A DNA stretch of 64,000 nt from Egbenema bharatensis (GCF_048077055.1 NZ_CP182236.1:2418001-2482000), one strand, 5' to 3'. Shown: positions 37,217-47,551, counted from the first letter of the stretch. Numbers and translations: made by a program. Notes: generated from the letters alone by a model not told the origin.

Positions 37217-38665
37217 ATGAGTCAAGAAACTGAAGAGTTAGAGCGAGAGCAGTCAATTTCCACCGCTGCAACGGCCCCAGCAATCTCGTATACCGGCTGG
37301 CAAGGGACGATCGCCCGGTACTTTGATTTTGAGAAGTATCAAACTAACTTCAAAACCGAAATCCTGGCGGGACTGACCACGTTCATGACCATGGCCTATG
37401 TGCTGGTCGTCCATCCGGCAATCATGTCTGATGCGGTGTTCTTGAATGAGCCGCGAGATTTATTTGCGGAACTGGTGGTAGTAACCAGTATTTCGGCTGC
37501 GATCGCCACGCTGATTATGGGATTGTTAGCCAAGTATCCCTTTGTCCTGGCTCCGGGTATGGGCACCAATGCTTTCTTTGCCTACTCAGTGGTGCTGGGG
37601 TTGGGAATTGACTGGCGGGTCGCCCTGGCCTGTGTTTTCTGCGAAGGCGTGATTTTTATTCTGATGACCCTGACCGATGTGCGTCGTCATCTCATTACTG
37701 CCATTCCAGATTCGATTAAGGTGGCAACGACCGTAGGGATTGGACTGTTTCTAGCCTACATCGGACTGGCAGGTAATCCTGCGGTGGGTGGGGCGGGACT
37801 CATCGTGGCCAATGAAGTTACCAAAACTACCTTTGGGAGTTTCCGGGAACCGGCAACCCTGTTGGCAACGGCTGGGCTTTTCCTGGCTTCTATTTTTGTG
37901 GTGCGCCGCATTAAGGGAGCCTTGCTTTGGGGGATTGCGGGAACGGCAATCTTCGGCTGGATTTTGGGTGTTGTCAATGCGCCAACCGGATTGATGCAAG
38001 TTCCCCCACTGCCAACCCATTTATTCGGTCAGGCGTTTGTGGGTCTGTCTGGTATTAACAGTAGTAACCTCCTGGATTTCCTGGCTGCCCTGCTGGTGTT
38101 CCTGTTTGTGGATATGTTCGATACGATCGGCACCCTGACAGGGGTGGGAATGCAGGCAGGTTATATCGATGAACAGGGGGAACTTCCCAGAGCCAATCAG
38201 GCTTTAGCCGCAGATGCGATCGCAACTACGGCGGGGGCAGTGCTTGGGACTTCGACTGTAACGACCTACGCAGAATCGGCTGCTGGTGTCGCAGAGGGCG
38301 GACGGACGGGCCTGACTGCCGTGATTGCAGCCTGTTTGTTTTTGGTTGCCCTGCTGTTTATTCCGGTTCTTGAAGCGGTGCCTGGATTCGCAACGGCTCC
38401 GGCTCTCGTGATTGTGGGTGTATTGATGATGTCCAGTATCATCAACATTCGCTGGGGTGATTTGACAGAAGCGATTCCTGCTTTCTTAACCATATTCTTC
38501 ATTCCGCTGGGCTTCTCGATCGCAGCAGGTCTATCGGCGGGGTTGATTATGTACCCGGTGCTGAAACTCGTGAAAGGCAGAAGCCATGAAGTGTCCCTCA
38601 TCACCTGGATTCTTGCAGCCATCTTTGTCTTCCGATTTGTTTTCACAACCTTGCGTTTCCAGTAA
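37217..38665 (+). CDS. NCS2-family guanine/hypoxanthine permease (AzgA-like)
   Basis: 482 residues. After a hydrophilic N-terminus (about 1-50) come about 12 to 13 membrane segments of the AzgA group of the NCS2 uptake family. The opening ILAGLTTFMTMAYVLVVHPAIM, the signature GMGTNAFFAYSVVLG, and the later FVDMFDTIGTLTGVGMQAG with the substrate-binding Asp/Thr are diagnostic. Likely imports purine bases with protons. No riboswitch was found in the 200 bp upstream. The exporter gene follows 50 bp downstream on the same strand. Confidence 0.93.
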   Translation: MSQETEELEREQSISTAATAPAISYTGWQGTIARYFDFEKYQTNFKTEILAGLTTFMTMAYVLVVHPAIMSDAVFLNEPRDLFAELVVVTSISAAIATLIMGLLAKYPFVLAPGMGTNAFFAYSVVLGLGIDWRVALACVFCEGVIFILMTLTDVRRHLITAIPDSIKVATTVGIGLFLAYIGLAGNPAVGGAGLIVANEVTKTTFGSFREPATLLATAGLFLASIFVVRRIKGALLWGIAGTAIFGWILGVVNAPTGLMQVPPLPTHLFGQAFVGLSGINSSNLLDFLAALLVFLFVDMFDTIGTLTGVGMQAGYIDEQGELPRANQALAADAIATTAGAVLGTSTVTTYAESAAGVAEGGRTGLTAVIAACLFLVALLFIPVLEAVPGFATAPALVIVGVLMMSSIINIRWGDLTEAIPAFLTIFFIPLGFSIAAGLSAGLIMYPVLKLVKGRSHEVSLITWILAAIFVFRFVFTTLRFQ

Positions 38666-38714
38666 CGGTTCCAATCCATTTACAGAAATTAGAGAGAAAT
38701 TAGAGGAATTGACA

Positions 38715-39803
38715 ATGCAGCTACTGCCACAGAAGAAAGAGTTTACTCAGTCTCCCCTGTTTCTGATTTCTCCTTTCTTCTTTTTGGGAACGGCAATGGT
38801 GGTGATGAAATTCATCCTGCCCCATACAACGCCACTATTTTTAGCTGCATTTCGCTTGCTCCCGGCGGGTTTACTGCTTCTGCTGGTTGCGGCCCTACTC
38901 AAGCTGCCTCAACCCAAAACTTGGCAGGCATGGCTCTGGATCAGTGTATTCGCCTTGATTGATGGGGCCATGTTTCAGGGGTTTCTGACCACTGGTTTAG
39001 TCCACACAGGGGCTGGCTTGGGTGCTGTACTGATTGATGCTCAACCGCTGGTGGTGGCTTTGCTCTCCAGGATGCTGTTTAGTGAATTCATTGGGGTGTG
39101 GGGCTGGCTGGGACTGGCGATCGGGATGGTTGGGATTTGTCTGTGCGGACTCCCGGCGGACTGGGTCTATGGATTTTTTCAAAACGCTGGCATCTCTTTG
39201 CCCTTCGCAACGCAGACCCTGCTGGAGAGCGGAGAACCACTGATGGCAGCTCAACCCGCTGTGGCTTCCGGATTTTCCTGGCAGAATCTACTGCATAGTG
39301 GCGAGTTATTGATGCTATTAGCAGCCCTGGCCATGTCCTTTGGTACGGTAATCGTGCGCTATGTCAAACAACATGCCGATCCGATCGTGGCGACTGGCTG
39401 GCATATGATTTTGGGTGGACTACCCCTCATCCTCCTATCCTTCCTGTGGGAAAATCAGCAGATAACCTACTTGAACGCTGGAGACTGGGCTGGACTGGGC
39501 TATGCAACGGTGTTTGGCACGGCGATCACCTACGGCATCTTTTTCTATTTAGCTGCCGCTGGCAATATTACCAGTGTGAGTGCGTTGATTTTTTTGACCC
39601 CTGTGTTTGCCCTGCTGTTTAGTCTATTTTTTCTGGGTGAACAATTAACTGAGCTGCAATGGATCGGGGTGATGCTGACATTGATTAGTGTCTATCTGGT
39701 GAATCAGCGGGAGGAAATTGCCCGGAAGTTTACCCGGAGCGCGGTGGATGGGGCGATCGCCGGGATGGAGGTTGCAGAGCCAGTTCCCGATCGGGAAGCC
39801 TGA
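38715..39803 (+). CDS. EamA/DMT-family transporter
   Basis: 362 residues from the ATG at 38715 (MQLLPQKKEF), with TAGAGG about ten bases upstream; the frame runs further upstream but overlaps the AzgA gene. About ten membrane segments in two EamA halves, separated by a hydrophilic insert (about 150-205) that is longer than usual. Typical pieces are LGAVLIDAQPLVVALLSRM and FLTPVFALLFSLFFLGEQL. Probably exports amino acids or other metabolites. It is likely co-transcribed with azgA. Confidence 0.88.
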   Translation: MQLLPQKKEFTQSPLFLISPFFFLGTAMVVMKFILPHTTPLFLAAFRLLPAGLLLLLVAALLKLPQPKTWQAWLWISVFALIDGAMFQGFLTTGLVHTGAGLGAVLIDAQPLVVALLSRMLFSEFIGVWGWLGLAIGMVGICLCGLPADWVYGFFQNAGISLPFATQTLLESGEPLMAAQPAVASGFSWQNLLHSGELLMLLAALAMSFGTVIVRYVKQHADPIVATGWHMILGGLPLILLSFLWENQQITYLNAGDWAGLGYATVFGTAITYGIFFYLAAAGNITSVSALIFLTPVFALLFSLFFLGEQLTELQWIGVMLTLISVYLVNQREEIARKFTRSAVDGAIAGMEVAEPVPDREA

Positions 39804-39869
39804 ATTAGGAGTAGCTATTCTCTCAGGCTGCGGTAGTGTCATGGTGTAAAACAGGTTCTGTCTGGCACG

Positions 39870-41018
39870 CTAGCGAAACTCAATCCTGAGAATAGACAAA
39901 TCATCATCAAAGGTGGTTGTACCGCTCGATCGCTGTACCCGATCGAGCATCACATTTAAATTGGGTTCAGTCTTCAAGTCCACCAGCAGATCAATAAATC
40001 CCTCCAGTCCCCAACTGGAACTTCCGGTAGCCTGCCCGATTTCATAAATGCCATCGCTGAACACATAGAGGATGCTGTTCTCTGGAATCGTTTGGCGATC
40101 GGAGGTGTAGGTGGTTTCTGGCAAAATGCCAATGGGAACGCTGGGAGTGCGGAGTTGGTGCACTTCGGTTGAGCCATTGGAGGCAGAGGTTAATAGAATT
40201 GCGGGGGGATGACCAGCACTGGCGTAGGACAATTGCCGCTTGGAGCAGTTGTAAACTCCGTACCAGATGGTGAGATATTTCTGATTCTGGTTCCCCATCT
40301 GAAAGGCTTCGTTCAGGCTACTCAGGACATCATGGGGTTGATAGAAGTTGGCCGAGGGCAGCGATCGAGAGCGCAGCAGGTTTAATACCAGACTGGAGGG
40401 CAGGGCCGCGCCCAATCCATGACCGGATACATCCAGCAAATAAATGGCTAAATAATCGGGATCAAGCCAGAAGTAGTCAAAGCAATCGCCTCCAAGCTGA
40501 CGGCAGGGCAAAAACCGGGCATCAATTTCGATCGCCCCAGTCATAGGAGAGGGTAAGAGCGATCGAACGTAGATGGCAGCCTCCATCAGTTCTGCTTCCA
40601 GGAGCTGTTTTTGAGTTTGTAGATCCTGGCTGAGTTGGTGAATCCGCAGGGCGGCCCTCACCCTGGCTTGCAGCTCGCTGATATTGATAGGCTTGGCTAA
40701 AAAATCATCGGCTCCTGTATCCAGCCCAATCACCCGATCTTCTGGCTCCCCCCGCGAAGTCAGCAAGACAAAAAAGGTTGTCGTTAACTGCTTGGCTGCT
40801 TTGACGCGGCGACAAACTTCCAATCCATCCAGTCCCGGCATAATCCAATCGCAGATAATCAGGTCGGGACAATGCTGGAGTGCCAGATCGACCCCCTCCT
40901 GTCCATCGCTTGCCAGAATCACCTCGTAACCTTGCTTTTGCAGGGCCTTGCTAACGACTAATCGAATTGCAGGGTCATCATCAACGACTAAAATTTTGGC
41001 AGCGATCGGGCGTTTCAT
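39870..41018 (-). CDS. Response regulator fused to PP2C-type phosphatase (RsbU-like)
   Basis: 382 residues. Receiver domain at about 8-125 with phospho-acceptor Asp in LIICDWIMPGLDG (about 57), conserved Lys in FLAKPINI (about 110). A helical linker (about 130-160) leads to a SpoIIE/PP2C phosphatase domain (about 165-382) with metal ligands in GGDCFDYFWL, LLDVSGHGLGAAL, YASAGHPPAIL and TFDDDLSILRI. Such proteins dephosphorylate anti-sigma antagonists of the STAS type on receiving a signal. The divergent RsbW-like gene begins about 395 bp away. Confidence 0.93.
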   Translation of the reverse strand: MKRPIAAKILVVDDDPAIRLVVSKALQKQGYEVILASDGQEGVDLALQHCPDLIICDWIMPGLDGLEVCRRVKAAKQLTTTFFVLLTSRGEPEDRVIGLDTGADDFLAKPINISELQARVRAALRIHQLSQDLQTQKQLLEAELMEAAIYVRSLLPSPMTGAIEIDARFLPCRQLGGDCFDYFWLDPDYLAIYLLDVSGHGLGAALPSSLVLNLLRSRSLPSANFYQPHDVLSSLNEAFQMGNQNQKYLTIWYGVYNCSKRQLSYASAGHPPAILLTSASNGSTEVHQLRTPSVPIGILPETTYTSDRQTIPENSILYVFSDGIYEIGQATGSSSWGLEGFIDLLVDLKTEPNLNVMLDRVQRSSGTTTFDDDLSILRIEFR

Positions 41019-41414
41019 TCAGGTCAGTCGGTAAGGTCAATCGGTAAGTGAATACAGGAGTCAGGCAGTGAACCTTTTTATCGGTCAGCACAGCGGTCAG
41101 TACATCAGTCAGTAAATTATTTAAACCGACAATAGAAAGCATAAACAGACAAAAATCGAGACAACTTTAACTTTTTTGTTAATAATTTAGAGAATATTTA
41201 AGGAAAAATTGAGAAATCAGGGGATGATCAAGATGGAAACCTGGAGTAAGTTCAGGAATTTGGGTATATTCAATCTTGATTTGCATGACCAATCTCTCAC
41301 GGGCAGGTAGGATGCCTGCGCTACGAAATCGTTCAGTTTGCCAATGGGATGCTCCCAGGGATTTTGCCCCAAATTATTGGGTTGCTAGTGTTTGTCTCTG
41401 ATCAGTGAATTAAA
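41019..41414. other. Divergent intergenic region with repeat R2
   Basis: About 395 bp between the PP2C gene (minus) and the RsbW-like gene (plus). Near 41035-41115 are degenerate repeats of gtcagtcggtaag/aatcggtaagtg. R2 lies at 41300-41360. AT-rich 41150-41210 (taacttttttgttaataatttag) may contain the PP2C promoter. Confidence 0.5.
41300..41360 (+). repeat. Dispersed repeat R2, second copy
   Basis: Contains gggcaggtaggatgcctgcg, ctacgaaatcgttcagtttg and gggatgctcccag. Similar over 60 bp to 11845-11910. Confidence 0.75.
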
Positions 41415-41900
41415 TTGAACCGTACTTCAGTGTTGAATAACGCTCAATTGAAATTACCCTACGAAAAAAGAATTCAGGTTGATACCAACCTGAAGGCACT
41501 GCCTCAAGTTTTAGCATGGTTCGAGCAGTTCAACCAACCTCCAGTGCCCTACTCTGATTGGTTGGAGTGCCAATTAGCCCTGGCAGAGGCGTTTACCAAT
41601 GCCGTTCGCCACGCCCATGCCCACAAAGCACCCGATACCCCGATCGACATTGAAGTGATCGTTTACTCCCAGACGATCGAGCTGAAGGTGTGGGATTATG
41701 GCTCAGGATTTGACCTATCCGACCTGGCGAAACGTCCGATCGAAGCAGATTATCGGGAACATGGACGTGGCATCAAAATCATGCAGAGAATTGCCAGTGA
41801 GCTGAACTATCAGCAAGTTGAACAGCGGAACTGCTTACAACTGATTAAACATTTCTCTGAGGATCCTAATTCGGCGGATCAATCCGGTTCACGAAAATAG
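41415..41900 (+). CDS. RsbW-like anti-sigma regulatory kinase
   Basis: 161 residues with a HATPase fold. N box LALAEAFTNAVRHAHAH (about 54-70), G1 WDYGSGFDL (about 99-107) and G2 EHGRGIKIMQRI (about 122-133) are present. Such serine kinases phosphorylate STAS antagonists and hold sigma factors. The start is TTG at 41415; GTG at 41430 is an alternative, no good Shine-Dalgarno site is seen. Its 3' end overlaps that of the convergent P-type ATPase gene by 35 bp. Confidence 0.88.
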   Translation: MNRTSVLNNAQLKLPYEKRIQVDTNLKALPQVLAWFEQFNQPPVPYSDWLECQLALAEAFTNAVRHAHAHKAPDTPIDIEVIVYSQTIELKVWDYGSGFDLSDLAKRPIEADYREHGRGIKIMQRIASELNYQQVEQRNCLQLIKHFSEDPNSADQSGSRK

Positions 41901-44624
41901 TTAGCGGCAGCATCGGTACTCCAGCCGCGAGGCACATCAGCCATTGATTCAGGTCAAGGGGAGCCGTACGGAAAAGGGCGTTCATGACTCCCCACTGGCT
42001 GAACAGAATTTGCAAAACGATCGTCACCAGAATTCCCAACCCGACTGCCATTGCCCCAGTAATCGAAGCGTCCCGTCCCCGCAGTTTGTTGACGATCGCC
42101 CCTCCCAGATGGCTAATACTCATGAGATAAATCACCCGTCCGGCAACCAATGCTTGAATCGCCATTGTCCGGGCAACCGCCACATCCCCTGTGTTATCCC
42201 GGGCCCACTCAAAGATGCCAAAGATTAAAATCCAGTTAAACAGGGAAACCGCCAAAATCCGCTTGAGCAAATTCTTCGACAGGAGCGGCTGGCGAGGATC
42301 ACGGGGCGGACGCTGCATTACGTCCTGGCTCTTTGGCTCAAAGGACAGTGGGACGGTCATCGCCACCGAGTTGACCATGTTTAACCACAGCACTTGTAAA
42401 GACAGAATCGGCAACACTCGACCCAGTACGGCACTAATCAGGATCGTCATGGACTCTCCACCATTCACCGGCAGCAGAAACGCGATCGCCTTTTGCAGGT
42501 TTTGGTAAACGGTACGCCCTTCCTCTACCGCCGCTTCGATCGAGGCAAAGTTATCATCCGTCAGCAACATATCGGAGGCTTCCTTCGCCACATCGGTTCC
42601 GGCTCCACCCATGGCAATGCCAATATCAGCCTGTTTCAGGGCAGGAGCATCATTCACGCCATCCCCCGTCATGGCCACAATCTCCCCTTTGGATTGCAGG
42701 GCTTCGACTAACCGCAATTTCTGAGATGGGGCAACTCTGGCAAACACCGAACCGTCCTCAGCGGCTTGTTTCAGGTTCAGATCGTCCATTTGTTCAAGCT
42801 GCTGACCTGTAAAGGCGACAACGTGCTGCATTTTCCGACCTAACCCGATGCGTTCAGCGATCGCACTTGCCGTCGTGATGTGATCCCCCGTGATCATCTT
42901 CACCTGCACCCCCGCCGACTGACAGGCCCGAACGGCATTGACTGCCTCCTGTCGGGGAGGATCAATCATGCCCTGCAAGCCCAGGAAGATCAGTCCCGAT
43001 TCCAGGTCGGAATGCTCCACCGCCGTTTGCCCGGAGGATATCGGCTTTTTGGCAAAGGCGAGAACCCGTAATCCATGCCGGGCGATCGCTTCCGCCTGTT
43101 GATGAATCTCCTGGGGGTTGATGGGCACTGCCTGGCCATCGGCCAGCAGCATTTGTTCAGCCCGCTGGACGATCGCCTCTACGGAGCCTTTAACCAGAAT
43201 CACATGACTGCCTGGCTTGGCAATCCTTAAGTCCGGATCTTCCACCCGATTTAGCGTCGCCATGTACTGAAAGTCTGACTCAAACGGAATGCTGTCCAGG
43301 CGAGGGGCTTGTTGGGCGACTTCGGCCCGCATCAGTCCCACCTTACGACCTACTGCAATCAGGCCCCCTCAGTGGGATCTCCCACCACCGTCCAGCGATT
43401 GTCTTTGTGCTCTAAATGGGAGTCGTTACACAGGACACCTGTGATCAAACATTCTTTCAAAACAGGGTTCGATCGAGGGTAGTCTCTGCCGGTGTCTGCC
43501 TCCACATGGCCAATTTCGCCATCCGGGTCATAGCCAGTCCCACTGACGCTATAGTGTTCTCCACCGGCATAGATCGCCTGAACCGTCATCTGGTTCTCGG
43601 TCAAGGTGCCCGTTTTATCTGAACAAATCACCGTTGCGCCGCCCAATGCTTCAACGGCAGGCAGTTTACGAATAATGGCGTGACGTTTGGCCATGCGATC
43701 GACTCCAATCGCCAGCGTTACCGTCACCACTGCGGGTAAACCTTCGGGAATCGCACTCACCGCCAGGGCCACGGCTGCCTCAAACATTTCTGCCCAGGAT
43801 TGCCCCCGTCCCAAACCCACGGCAAAGGTCACGGCTGCCAGGGTCAAAATCACGTAGAGCAGGGTATGGCTAAACTTGGCAAACTTCCGGGTCAGAGGGG
43901 TGCTGAGGTTCGCTCGCTGTTCGATCGACTGGGAGATCTGCCCGACTTCAGTGGCACTGGCCGTGGCAACGACGATGCCGCTAGCCTGACCAAAGGTGAC
44001 AAAGCTACCCGCATAGGCCATGTTGATCCGTTCAGCCAGAGGGGTTCCTGCATCCAGGGGAGCTGAATTCTTCTCAACGGGAACCGATTCTCCAGTCAAA
44101 GCTGATTCGTCAACTTGCAGGTTGCGGACGGTCAGCAGGCGCACATCCGCCGGGACTTTATCCCCCGAAGCCAACTGCACCAAATCCCCCGGAACCAGTT
44201 CCTTCGACGGAATCCGTAGGGTTTTTCCATCCCGAACAACGGTTGCTTCCGTACTGACAGAGGCTGCTAAAGACGCGATCGCCCCTTCCGCTTTCGATTC
44301 CTGGACAAATCCGATAATGGCATTAATGACCGTTACGCCCCAGATCACAGCCGCATTCGTCCACGATCCCAGAAAAGCCTTAATTAATCCAGCAATGAGC
44401 AGAATGTAGAGCAGGGCCTGATTAAACTGGGCCAGGAAGCGTAGCCAGGCGGGTTTTGCAGGTTTCGCCTTCAGTTCGTTAAAACCAAAACGTTCAATGC
44501 GCTGAGTGACTTCTGTAGCAGTCAACCCCTTTTCTGGATGGGTATCCAGGGACTGAGCCACGTCTGAAGCAGACAGTTCATAGTATGGATGCTCCATGCG
44601 GCTATCCGTCGCAGAGTGTTTCAT
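41866..44624 (-). CDS. Cation-transporting P-type ATPase (calcium/PacL-like), frameshifted
   Basis: Two frames make one P-type ATPase of about 918 residues: 44624-43359 (N-terminal) and about 43370-41866 (C-terminal). The actuator motif DESALTGESVPVEKN, the phosphorylation motif ICSDKTGTLTENQMT, GDPTEGA, and GDGVNDAPALKQADIGIAMG of the hinge are present. The frame is lost at about 43361-43368; one added C in GGGGGCC(C)TGATTGCAGTA restores the expected TEGALIAVGRKVGLMRAEVAQ. It looks like a Ca2+/Mn2+-type (P2A) pump with C-terminal transmembrane helices through about 41900. Ion specificity is inferred. The frameshift is probably a sequencing error. Confidence 0.88.
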
Positions 44625-44950
44625 GACGTACTGATGAGGGGATAAATTAGTAGGGCAATTTTAAAGAGCAATGAATCAGGCGATGGTTAGAATCATTCCC
44701 TGAGAACAGCTTGCAAGAACGATTCACTAACGGTCTATTCACTATTCTGCAAGACAATTGTGAGACTTGCTCCGAAGGCAAATTCCCATCATGCTTCCAG
44801 ATCTTAAGCCATGAAGGCTTTGAAAGCGTACAAAGATATATGTTTAAAAGCTTCCGTCTGGAGATAGATGGCTACCGATCGCCAGATGAGCATGGCCGCA
44901 ACCTGCATCTTCAGAAAACCAGTCCGACAAGAAAACCAGTCCGACAGAAA
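44625..44950. other. Gene-free stretch between lpxD and P-type ATPase
   Basis: About 325 bp. An 88-codon frame (44711-44977, plus) runs through it but overlaps the lpxD end and is unlike known proteins. Near 44915-44950 there are three units of the type aaccagtccgaca. No repeat family. Confidence 0.4.
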
Positions 44951-45994
44951 CTAGTCCGACTCGATCTGTTTTTGTAACCGTCTCAGAGTTTGATACATTT
45001 CCGGGAGCCGATTGAACACTGCCGTGGCTTTAATAAACAGCTTGTGGGAAATGGCAGGAACCCCCGTTACAATTTCTCCAGCTTTGACATTGTGATGTAC
45101 TCCCGCCTTTGCCGAAGCGATCGCCCCATCCCCAATTTCAATATGATCGACAATTCCCACCTGACCCGCCAGGATCACCTGATTGCCCACCTTGACCGCT
45201 CCAGCCAAACCCACCTGCCCTGCCATGATGCAGTTTTCTCCCACCTGGCAACCGTGGGCGATGTGAACCAGGTTATCAATCTTCGTATTGCGGCGAATCA
45301 CCGTTGTCCCCAGGGCAGGGCGATCGACGGTGGAATTACAGCCAATTTCCACCTGATCTTCCAGAATCACATAGCCCGACTGCTGCATCTTGAACCAGCC
45401 CTCTGGCGTGGGGACAAACCCAAAGCCTTCTGCGCCAATCACGGCTCCGCTATGAATCACGCAGCCTGAACCAATGACTGTCCGTTCATGGATCGTGCAA
45501 TTGGCATGAAGCGTCGTGCCCTCACCAATGCGCACCTGCGGATAAATCACGACATTCGGATGCACACAAACCCCATCCCCCAGCACTACATCTGCCTGGA
45601 TGACGACATTTGCTCCGATCGCCACTTTATCTCCCAATTGCGCCGAAGGATGAATCACCGCCGTTGGATGGATTTCTGCATCTAGTCGAAACGGCTGATA
45701 AAACTCAGCGATCGCCTGCGCAAACAGCTTGCGGGGCAGGGAAGACACCACCCACGCCAGTCCGCGATCGGTTGCCTGGGACTGCAAATCAGGATCATTG
45801 GGCAAAATCAGGGCACTGACAGGGGTGGAAGCAATGTGATGGGCAAACTTCGCGCCTTCAATGTAGCTGAGGGTTTGGGGCAATGGCTCCTCGATCGCTG
45901 AGACTCCTAAAATATCAGGATCATGTTCTAATCCTGCTGTCAGGTTTGTTGCTGCTGCCGGATCGATCCGGTTGACGAGTTCACTAAATTTCAT
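44951..45994 (-). CDS. lpxD: UDP-3-O-acylglucosamine N-acyltransferase LpxD, copy 1
   Basis: 347 residues from the ATG at 45994, which has AAGGAG five bases upstream; a GTG two codons earlier is rejected. N-terminal uridine-binding domain (about 1-100), then the left-handed beta-helix of hexapeptide repeats (about 105-310) with the HERTVIGSGCVIHSGAVIGAEGFGF block. The catalytic His is in NLVHIAHGCQVGENC (about 236). Adds a 3-hydroxyacyl chain to UDP-3-O-acylglucosamine in lipid A synthesis, normally with LpxA, LpxC, LpxB. A second lpxD lies directly upstream (46060-47133). Confidence 0.93.
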   Translation of the reverse strand: MKFSELVNRIDPAAATNLTAGLEHDPDILGVSAIEEPLPQTLSYIEGAKFAHHIASTPVSALILPNDPDLQSQATDRGLAWVVSSLPRKLFAQAIAEFYQPFRLDAEIHPTAVIHPSAQLGDKVAIGANVVIQADVVLGDGVCVHPNVVIYPQVRIGEGTTLHANCTIHERTVIGSGCVIHSGAVIGAEGFGFVPTPEGWFKMQQSGYVILEDQVEIGCNSTVDRPALGTTVIRRNTKIDNLVHIAHGCQVGENCIMAGQVGLAGAVKVGNQVILAGQVGIVDHIEIGDGAIASAKAGVHHNVKAGEIVTGVPAISHKLFIKATAVFNRLPEMYQTLRRLQKQIESD

Positions 45995-46039
45995 TCCCAC
46001 TCCTTACCGCTGAGACTTCCACACGGGCCATTCCTGTAA

Positions 46040-46062
46040 GGGCGATTCGCGAATCGCCCCTA
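46040..46062 (+). repeat. Palindromic repeat GGGCGATTCGCGAATCGCCC
   Basis: A single 20-base palindrome between the two lpxD genes, related to the tandem unit at 22461-22553. Confidence 0.7.
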
Positions 46063-47133
46063 CCCCTCCTCCATCGCTCGAATCTGTTCCTGTAATGCCT
46101 CCACTTGCTGCTGGAGTTTGCGCAGGGTTTGGTGCATTTCGGGAAGGCGATTGTAGATTGCCGATGATTTGAGAAACACCTTGTAGGGACTGGCAGGATT
46201 ACCCATCATGATGCTGTTTGGCTCGATCGTGCCGTGGAGTCCGGCTTTGGCTCCCGCCTGAGTGCGATCGCCGATTTGAGCCTGATTCGCTACGCCCACC
46301 TGTCCCCCCAGAATTACCCAATTGCCAAGTTGTACACCTCCCGCCAGTCCCACTTGAGCAGCCATGACGCAATTCTCCCCGGTTTGCCCGTTGTGACCCA
46401 CATGCACCAGATTATCCAGCTTCGTGTTGTACCCTATCCGGGTTTCGCCCACCGCCGGACGATCGATCGTGCTGTTGCAGCCCACTTCCACCCGATCTTC
46501 TAAAACGGTGATGCCGGATTGCTCTAGTTTTACCCAACCCTCTGGAGCCGGAACAAACCCAAATCCCTCCGCTCCAATCACTGCTCCACTATGGATCACA
46601 CAATCTGCTCCGATCTGCGTCCGTTCGTGAATCGTGCAATTGGCGTGGAGAATGGTGTGATCGCCAATTCGTACGGCTGGATAAATCACCACATGGGGAT
46701 AGATACAGGCTCCATCCCCCAGCACCACATCCTCATGGATCACGGCATAGGCTCCAATGCTGACCTCGTTTCCGATCTGTACGGAGGGGTGAATAATGGC
46801 AGTGGGATGAATTCCGGCGGCAGGATGGTACGGACGATAAAACAGGGGAACCGCTCTGGCGAATAAAAGCTTCGGGTCGGGAGTGCTGATCCAGGCGATG
46901 TGGCGATCGGTGGCTTTTTGTTGCAGAGTTGGATTTGGGGGCAGGATTAACACACTGGCCTGGGTGCGATCGACTTCAGAGGCAAACTTAACTCCCTCAA
47001 TGTAGCTGAGGGTTCCTGCTCGAGCAGTTTTGACTGCGGCTAACTCCAGGATCTCGGGGTCACAGTCTGGGGCGATCGAAAGACTGTGGTGCTCATGGAT
47101 GTTTAATTCTTGAAGCAGATCGCTGAATTTCAT
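46060..47133 (-). CDS. lpxD: UDP-3-O-acylglucosamine N-acyltransferase LpxD, copy 2
   Basis: 357 residues with the same plan as the downstream copy and about half identity by eye over most of the length. The hexapeptide helix has HERTQIGADCVIHSGAVIGAEGFGF and the catalytic His block is NLVHVGHNGQTGENCV. Differences: coiled C-terminus QQQVEALQEQIRAMEEG and different last turn of the helix (SAIYNRLPEM). Start ATG 47133 gives the normal MKFSDLLQELNI. It is separated from copy 1 by 65 bp including a palindromic repeat. Which one is the housekeeping LpxD is not clear. Confidence 0.93.
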   Translation of the reverse strand: MKFSDLLQELNIHEHHSLSIAPDCDPEILELAAVKTARAGTLSYIEGVKFASEVDRTQASVLILPPNPTLQQKATDRHIAWISTPDPKLLFARAVPLFYRPYHPAAGIHPTAIIHPSVQIGNEVSIGAYAVIHEDVVLGDGACIYPHVVIYPAVRIGDHTILHANCTIHERTQIGADCVIHSGAVIGAEGFGFVPAPEGWVKLEQSGITVLEDRVEVGCNSTIDRPAVGETRIGYNTKLDNLVHVGHNGQTGENCVMAAQVGLAGGVQLGNWVILGGQVGVANQAQIGDRTQAGAKAGLHGTIEPNSIMMGNPASPYKVFLKSSAIYNRLPEMHQTLRKLQQQVEALQEQIRAMEEG

Positions 47134-47551
47134 TGCGGGTGTTGGCTACGGCACCCAAATATTATGCCTCGACTCTTTCCTTTTGACTCCTGATTTTGAT
47201 GTCTTGAATTGGATGGCCTGGATTGGATGGCCTGGATTGGATGGACTCTAACGGGTCATCTTGCAGACAATTCAGCTCAATTACCTAGCGAAAACTGCCT
47301 AGAGCTTTTGGAATCCCAAACCCCCAACCGGGTTTTCGGGTAGATTCTAAGTAGGCTTAAGCTAGCGGTACTTTTTGTAACTGACTCTATCTATAGCGTG
47401 TTGTTTTCAAAAAGTCTGATTATTTCTGTATCTATACCGTTCGCTGGATTAGATTGTGATTATCATTGGGTAAAGTCAAATCTGAACTTTGTCAGATGAT
47501 CAGGGTCTTAAACGTTTGGCAGTTGAGCCGTGGTGCAAAGGTGAATAGCGA
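47134..47551. other. Divergent intergenic region with tandem 14-mers
   Basis: About 420 bp between lpxD copy 2 (minus) and the gene at 47552 (plus). 47206-47248 holds ggatggcctggatt units (about three). A small hairpin-forming repeat aacccccaaccgggtttt is at about 47318. The second half (47360-47500) is AT-rich and may hold promoters for both directions. Confidence 0.5.
47206..47250 (+). repeat. Tandem 14-base repeat (ggatggcctggatt)
   Basis: Three near-identical 14-base units, the last degenerating to ggatggactcta. Confidence 0.65.

Noticed and set aside
44711..44977. 88-codon frame on the plus strand between P-type ATPase and lpxD
   Set aside because: Overlaps the lpxD 3' end, no Shine-Dalgarno site and no recognisable domain.
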